Origin: Gemmataceae bacterium | GTDB taxonomy: Bacteria; Planctomycetota; Planctomycetia; Gemmatales; Gemmataceae | Assembly: GCA_020847555.1 (NCBI GenBank) | Contig: JADLBT010000211.1 | Location: forward strand, 1-10,390 | Direction of reading: 5' to 3' | DNA length: 10,390 nucleotides | Shown here: positions 6,727-10,390 of the stretch, piece after piece | Position numbering within the stretch: position 1 is the first letter of the stretch | Layout: the number at the start of each line of letters is the position of its first letter | Position numbers and translations under genes: made by a program | The notes under the pieces: model-generated | The model's input: the letters and a program-made list of their open reading frames with translations, nothing else | Told to the model about the DNA's origin: nothing | The model's database searches: none

Positions 6727-7308
6727 ATGACGGGAACGCGACGTGCGGCCAGCCTGTGCGGGCTGGCTGTGCTGCTGCTGGGCGGACTCGGTGCCGCGGG
6801 TGAGCCTGCGCGGCGCGGGGCCGTCAAGTCGAGCCTGCAGCCGGGAGAAATGATCCCCAGCGCGTTCCATCCGCTGAACGTGACCGGCGAGCACGCCGGC
6901 AAGGAACACTGCCTGGTTTGCGAGAACGGCCTGAACCCGGTCGTCATGGTCTTCGCCCGCAACGTCAGCGAGCCGCTCGCCCGCCTCCTCGTGCGCCTCG
7001 ACACCACCGCCGACCGGCACCGCAAGCAGAGCCTGGGCACCTTCGTCGTCTTTCTCGGCAAGGCGGAGGAACTGCAACCGCGCCTCGAAAAACTGGCCCG
7101 GGAGAAGAAGCTGCGGCACGTCGTCCTGAGCATCGACGGATCGGATGGCCCGGAGGGGTACAACGTGGCGAGGGCGGCCGACGTCACCGTGGTGCTTTAT
7201 ACCGAACATCGCGTCAGGGCGAATCACGCCTTCCGCAAGGGCGAGCTGACCGACCGAGACATCGACGGCATCGTGGCCGACCTGCCGAAGATCCTGCCTG
7301 GCAAGTGA
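6727..7308 (+). CDS. Secreted thioredoxin-like protein with a single CxxC
   Basis: A 193-residue exported protein. The signal peptide spans about 1-25 (TRRAASLCGLAVLLLGGLGAAG). The mature protein has only two cysteines, Cys62 and Cys65, in KEHCLVCENG. They are followed by a beta strand PVVMVFAR and a helix, then FVVFL (strand), a Lys/Glu-rich helix, HVVLSID (strand), and YNVARAADVTVVLYTEHRVRANHAF. The order fits a thioredoxin/redoxin-like fold with the redox pair at the start of the first helix. The Trp-Cys-Gly-Pro-Cys signature is absent, so redox chemistry is probable but unproven. A ribosome site AGGGG (6717-6721) lies five bases before the ATG. It is the second gene of a same-strand cluster and sits upstream of another thioredoxin-like protein, which supports a shared extracytoplasmic redox role. 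Confidence 0.82.
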   Translation: MTGTRRAASLCGLAVLLLGGLGAAGEPARRGAVKSSLQPGEMIPSAFHPLNVTGEHAGKEHCLVCENGLNPVVMVFARNVSEPLARLLVRLDTTADRHRKQSLGTFVVFLGKAEELQPRLEKLAREKKLRHVVLSIDGSDGPEGYNVARAADVTVVLYTEHRVRANHAFRKGELTDRDIDGIVADLPKILPGK

Positions 7309-7327
7309 GACGGACAGGGAGCCTGGC

Positions 7328-7402
7328 GCCGTCCGACCAGTCCGGAGCGCCAGCGCCGGTCGCTTGTCGCGCTCCCGCGCTGACGCTTCGGGTTCGGACG
7401 GC
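7328..7402. repeat. Degenerate copy of the GC-rich palindromic repeat
   Basis: The 137-bp gap between the two thioredoxin-like genes holds an imperfect hairpin. The outer arms 7328-7336 (GCCGTCCGA) and 7394-7402 are exact complements. Inner arms around 7345-7355 and 7378-7388 pair with mismatches and a small bulge. The segment GAGCGCCAGCGCCGG (7345-7359) is identical to 3665-3679 in copy 1, and the sequence just after it is also similar (GGCGGTTGACG against GTCGCTTGTCG). It may weaken or end read-through between the two genes, but no T-run follows it. Confidence 0.62.
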
Positions 7403-7445
7403 ACCCAGCACGCCCGTGTGAACACTGGTCCTTGGAGGTTTCATC

Positions 7446-8735
7446 ATGCGCATTCTCGTGTGGCCCCTGCTAGGGCTAGGGTGTCTGCTGACACTGAGTT
7501 CGGCGGCACCGGCTCAGTCGCCGCTGCAGCAGGAACTCAAGGATCTCAACCTCGCCCCGCACTGGATCTACGACGACCTGCCCGCGGCGCTGGCGAAGGC
7601 GAAGGAAACCGGCAAGCCGATTCTCGTCGTCCTCCGGTGCGTGCCGTGCCCGCCCGGCCGCACCCTCGACCAGAAGGTGATGCGCCCGGACGGCGACCTG
7701 GAGAAGCTGGAGCAGAACTTCGTTTGCGTCCGCATCGTCAAGACGAACGGGCTCGACCTGAGGCTGTTCCAGTACGACTACGACCAGTCGTGGAGTGCCG
7801 TCTTCATGAATGCCGACAAGGTTCTCTACGGCCGCTACGGCACGCGCGCCACCTCCGGGCCGAAGTCGGACACATACCTTACTCTGCCGTCGTTCCGCAA
7901 GGCGCTGGAGCGGGCGCTGGCGGTCCACAAGGGCTACCCCGGCAACAAGGCGCAGCTGGCGGGCAAGATCGGCAAGGAGCCGGAGTACCCGGTGCCGGAG
8001 CGCATCCCCGGGCTGGGCGACCGGGCGAAGGGCGCAACGACCCGCAAGACCTGCATCCACTGCCACATGGTTCGCGAGTACCTCCTGCGCGCGAAGTGGC
8101 AGCAGAAAAAGCTGACGCCCGAGGATCTGAACGTTTACCCGCTGCCGGACAACATCGGGCTGAAGATGGACCTCAATGACGGGCTGCTGGTCCAGGCGGT
8201 GACGCCGGGGTCGCCGGCCGCGCGGGCCGGCCTGGCCGCAGGCGATGAGTTGCTGACGTTGAACGGGCAACCGCTGCTGTCGCTGGCCGACATCCAGTGG
8301 GTGCTGCACACCAGTCCGGCGAAGACCCAGCTGGCCGTCACCCTGAAGCGGAAGGGACAGACGGTCGAGAAGACGGTCGCACTCAGTGGCAACTGGAAGG
8401 AGTCGGACATCGCGTGGCGCGCGTCGTCGTGGTACGGGCTGCGGCAGGGGGTGAAGATCGAACCGCTGCCGGCCGCCGAAAGGAAAAACCGTGGCCTCGG
8501 TGCCGACGAGTTGGCCCTGGTCGTCAAGGGGATGTTCGGCAAGGGCGGGCCGCTGTTGCAGAAGGCGGGCCTGCGCACCGGAGACGTCATCGTCGCCGTG
8601 GACGGCAAGACGGCGCCGATGACCGAGTCGCAGTTCCTGAGATACCTTCGGCTGACCCACGGGCCGGAGGACTCGGTGCGCTTCACGGTCCTCCGTGGGG
8701 GTCGGCGGCAGGAACTGACGATCCGCATGTGGTGA
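7446..8735 (+). CDS. Exported thioredoxin-PDZ-PDZ protein with CxxCH motif (Trx7/PDZ family)
   Basis: A 429-residue exported protein. The signal peptide ends at APA/QS (about residue 23); the Cys13 context is not a lipobox. Domain order: thioredoxin_7-like domain about 30-170 with Cys65-Val-Pro-Cys68 after the strand PILVVLR; a linker with Cys203-Ile-His-Cys206-His207, which matches a c-type haem attachment motif; a first PDZ domain about 236-320 (GLLVQAVTPGSPAARAGLAAGDELLTLNG); and a second about 350-429 (LQKAGLRTGDVIVAVDGK). This matches what I know as the Trx7/PDZ domain-containing (seleno)protein family; both CxxC positions are cysteine here, so this is the non-selenium form. The start is supported by GGAGG at 7434-7438, seven bases upstream. 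PDZ domains suggest binding of peptide C-termini or client proteins outside the cytoplasm. The substrate is unknown, and haem binding is not established. Confidence 0.88.
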   Translation: MRILVWPLLGLGCLLTLSSAAPAQSPLQQELKDLNLAPHWIYDDLPAALAKAKETGKPILVVLRCVPCPPGRTLDQKVMRPDGDLEKLEQNFVCVRIVKTNGLDLRLFQYDYDQSWSAVFMNADKVLYGRYGTRATSGPKSDTYLTLPSFRKALERALAVHKGYPGNKAQLAGKIGKEPEYPVPERIPGLGDRAKGATTRKTCIHCHMVREYLLRAKWQQKKLTPEDLNVYPLPDNIGLKMDLNDGLLVQAVTPGSPAARAGLAAGDELLTLNGQPLLSLADIQWVLHTSPAKTQLAVTLKRKGQTVEKTVALSGNWKESDIAWRASSWYGLRQGVKIEPLPAAERKNRGLGADELALVVKGMFGKGGPLLQKAGLRTGDVIVAVDGKTAPMTESQFLRYLRLTHGPEDSVRFTVLRGGRRQELTIRMW

Positions 8736-8863
8736 CCCGGACCAACCCGCACGGCACTACTGCGGTGGAGACGCTCGTGCCATTGGGTGCAGGCAACGCT
8801 AGCATGGCGGGTAGCGTCAACGAGTGGCAGGGAGAAACTTCCCGCGGAGACGATTGAGGCGCG

Positions 8864-10369
8864 ATGACTGTCAACACGCCGGCAAGGACAACCGCTCTGA
8901 CATTCAGGTTCACCCTCGGCGCCGTGCTGCTCGGCGTTGCCGTATTCGGGTTCGCCCTCCCGGCGGGCGCCCAGGAACCCGGCGCGGCGCCGGCCGCGCC
9001 CGTGAATCTCCCGGTCCCCGACCTGGTCTGGATCCTCCCGTTCGTGCTGCTGCTGCTGGCCATCGCCATCCTGCCGCTCGTTCCGGCGACGCACCACTGG
9101 TGGGAGCGCAACCGCAGCAAGTTGCTCGTCGCCGTCGTGCTCGCGCTGGTTGTGCTCGGGTACTACGGACTGCGCGGGTTCGGGACGAGGGCCGGCGCTC
9201 ACGCCACCCACGCGGGGGCGGAGACGATCGTCCACGTCCTGGAACACGCGGTCCTGGGCGATTACGTCCCGTTCATCGTCCTCCTGTTTAGCCTCTACAC
9301 CATCAGCGGCGGAATCAGCGTGCGCGGCGACATCGAGGCCACCCCGCTGACCAACACCACCATCCTCGCGCTGGGGACGCTCCTGGCGAGTTTCATCGGG
9401 ACGACCGGCGCGTCGATGCTGCTGATCCGGCCGCTGCTGGAGATCAACAGCGAGCGCCGCCACGTCCGCCACACGGTCATTTTCTTCATCTTCCTGGTCG
9501 GCAACATCGGCGGGAGCCTGCTGCCGCTGGGCGATCCGCCGCTGTTCCTGGGCTACCTGCGCGGGGTGCCGTTCCTGTGGACGCTGACCCTGTGGGAGGA
9601 GTGGCTGCTGTGCAGCGTTGTCCTGCTCGCGGTGTACTACGTCTGGGACCGATTCGCCCATGCCCGCGAAACGCCCGAGGCACTGCTCGAAGACGCCACC
9701 GTCTACCGCCCGCTCCGGGTCCGCGGCGCGCTGAACTTCGTCTGGCTGGCGGGCGTGGTACTGTCGGTCGCGCTCCTGGTGCCGGGGCGAGCCCTGCCCG
9801 GAACCAACTTCGAGGTGCCGCCGTACCTGCGCGAGGCGGTCCTCCTCGCGCTGACCGGGCTGGCATACGCGACCACGTCGGCGGAGGTGCGGACACAGAA
9901 CGGATTCAATTTCGCGGCGATCGGCGAGGTGGCGGCCCTGTTCCTGGGTATCTTCATCACCATGCAGGTGCCGGTCGAGATCCTGCAGGCGCGCGGGCCG
10001 GAGATGGGGCTGCGGACGCCGACGCAGTTCTTCTGGGCGACCGGGGTGCTCTCCAGCTTCCTCGACAACGCTCCCACCTACGTCGTGTTCTTCCAGACGG
10101 CCGGAACGCTGGACGCTGGCGGGGCCGAGGTGCTCCGGGGCGTGGAGACCGCCACCGGCGCCATCCCGCTGCCGCTGCTGACGGCCGTCTCGCTCGGGTC
10201 AGTGTTCATGGGCGCCAACACGTACATCGGCAACGGCCCGAACTTCATGGTCAAGAGCATCGCCGAGCAGGCCGGGGTACGCATGCCGAGCTTCTTCGGC
10301 TACATGCTCTACAGCGGGGCGATCCTGTTGCCGCTGTTCGTGCTGGTTACCTTCATTTTTCTGTCGTGA
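8864..10369 (+). CDS. NhaD-type sodium/proton antiporter (ArsB/CitM superfamily)
   Basis: A 501-residue integral inner-membrane protein that should exchange Na+ (or Li+) for H+. After a cleavable-looking signal segment (about 15-36, PAGA/QE), roughly eleven to twelve hydrophobic segments follow, at about 53-73, 86-103, 133-150, 165-188, 203-222, 238-260, 291-307, 324-338, 352-371, 389-410, 436-455 and 480-500. Family motifs: GTTGASMLLIRP (179-190), NIGGSLLPLGDPPLFLG (214-230; Asp224 in a re-entrant loop), SSFLDNAPTYVVFF (397-410; Asp401-Asn402), and GANTYIGNGPNFMVKSIAE (450-468). The two DP/DN motifs sit in the two inverted halves, as expected for this superfamily. GAGG at 8855-8858 gives a ribosome site five bases before the ATG. 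The 128-bp gap upstream shows no strong promoter or known riboswitch. Family assignment is secure; the transported ion is inferred. Confidence 0.92.
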   Translation: MTVNTPARTTALTFRFTLGAVLLGVAVFGFALPAGAQEPGAAPAAPVNLPVPDLVWILPFVLLLLAIAILPLVPATHHWWERNRSKLLVAVVLALVVLGYYGLRGFGTRAGAHATHAGAETIVHVLEHAVLGDYVPFIVLLFSLYTISGGISVRGDIEATPLTNTTILALGTLLASFIGTTGASMLLIRPLLEINSERRHVRHTVIFFIFLVGNIGGSLLPLGDPPLFLGYLRGVPFLWTLTLWEEWLLCSVVLLAVYYVWDRFAHARETPEALLEDATVYRPLRVRGALNFVWLAGVVLSVALLVPGRALPGTNFEVPPYLREAVLLALTGLAYATTSAEVRTQNGFNFAAIGEVAALFLGIFITMQVPVEILQARGPEMGLRTPTQFFWATGVLSSFLDNAPTYVVFFQTAGTLDAGGAEVLRGVETATGAIPLPLLTAVSLGSVFMGANTYIGNGPNFMVKSIAEQAGVRMPSFFGYMLYSGAILLPLFVLVTFIFLS

Positions 10370-10390
10370 GACGTTTCGCGCAAAGACGCA

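Noticed and set aside
8736..8863. Possible riboswitch or promoter before the antiporter gene
   Set aside because: Only short weak stems are visible, the best hexamer pair has an 11-bp spacer, and no known riboswitch core was recognised.
10370..10390. CGCAAAGACGCA-type sequence at the right edge, resembling a dispersed repeat
   Set aside because: Only about 12 informative bases are inside the window, too few to call a repeat.

Overview
This is a GC-rich, gene-dense window. The dispersed GC-rich palindromes built around a GAGCGCCAGCGCCGG core, several Sec-exported proteins of unknown role, a two-domain UspA, a bacterial deoxyhypusine-synthase-like enzyme and a thioredoxin/PDZ protein together suggest a planctomycete, perhaps Gemmata-like. 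That assignment is inference from style and gene content; the window has no rRNA or other marker. Eight protein genes are supported. I see no tRNA, CRISPR array, transposase or phage gene.

Left part (1-3414). The window opens inside a pyruvate:ferredoxin oxidoreductase gene (nifJ/por type). Its TPP domain and the four cysteines of the proximal [4Fe-4S] cluster are intact. A perfect 27-bp-arm palindrome sits in frame in the linker before that domain and adds about 24 residues. The stop codon overlaps by four bases (ATGA) the start of a dihydroorotate-dehydrogenase-like flavoprotein that lacks the catalytic Cys/Ser. This pair converges on a two-domain universal stress protein on the minus strand, and a 15-bp stem-loop lies between them as a probable bidirectional terminator.

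Middle part (3415-5064). A 303-bp divergent intergenic region carries a compact palindromic repeat. It is followed by a deoxyhypusine-synthase-family enzyme with the conserved active-site lysine. Bacteria lack the eIF5A substrate, so a polyamine reaction such as homospermidine synthesis is more likely.

Right part (5065-10369). A plausible promoter precedes a same-strand run of exported or membrane proteins: an unrecognised helical, cysteine-free secreted protein; a small thioredoxin-like protein whose only mature cysteines form a CxxC pair; a thioredoxin-PDZ-PDZ protein with an extra CxxCH motif; and a NhaD-type sodium/proton antiporter. A degenerate copy of the palindromic repeat lies between the two thioredoxin-like genes. 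The first three may form an extracytoplasmic thiol-redox or protein-quality module; this is inference from co-location and domains.

No defence island or clearly new multi-gene system is evident. The points most worth a second look are the in-frame palindrome inside nifJ, the secreted redox cluster with its CxxCH linker, and the DHS-like enzyme.
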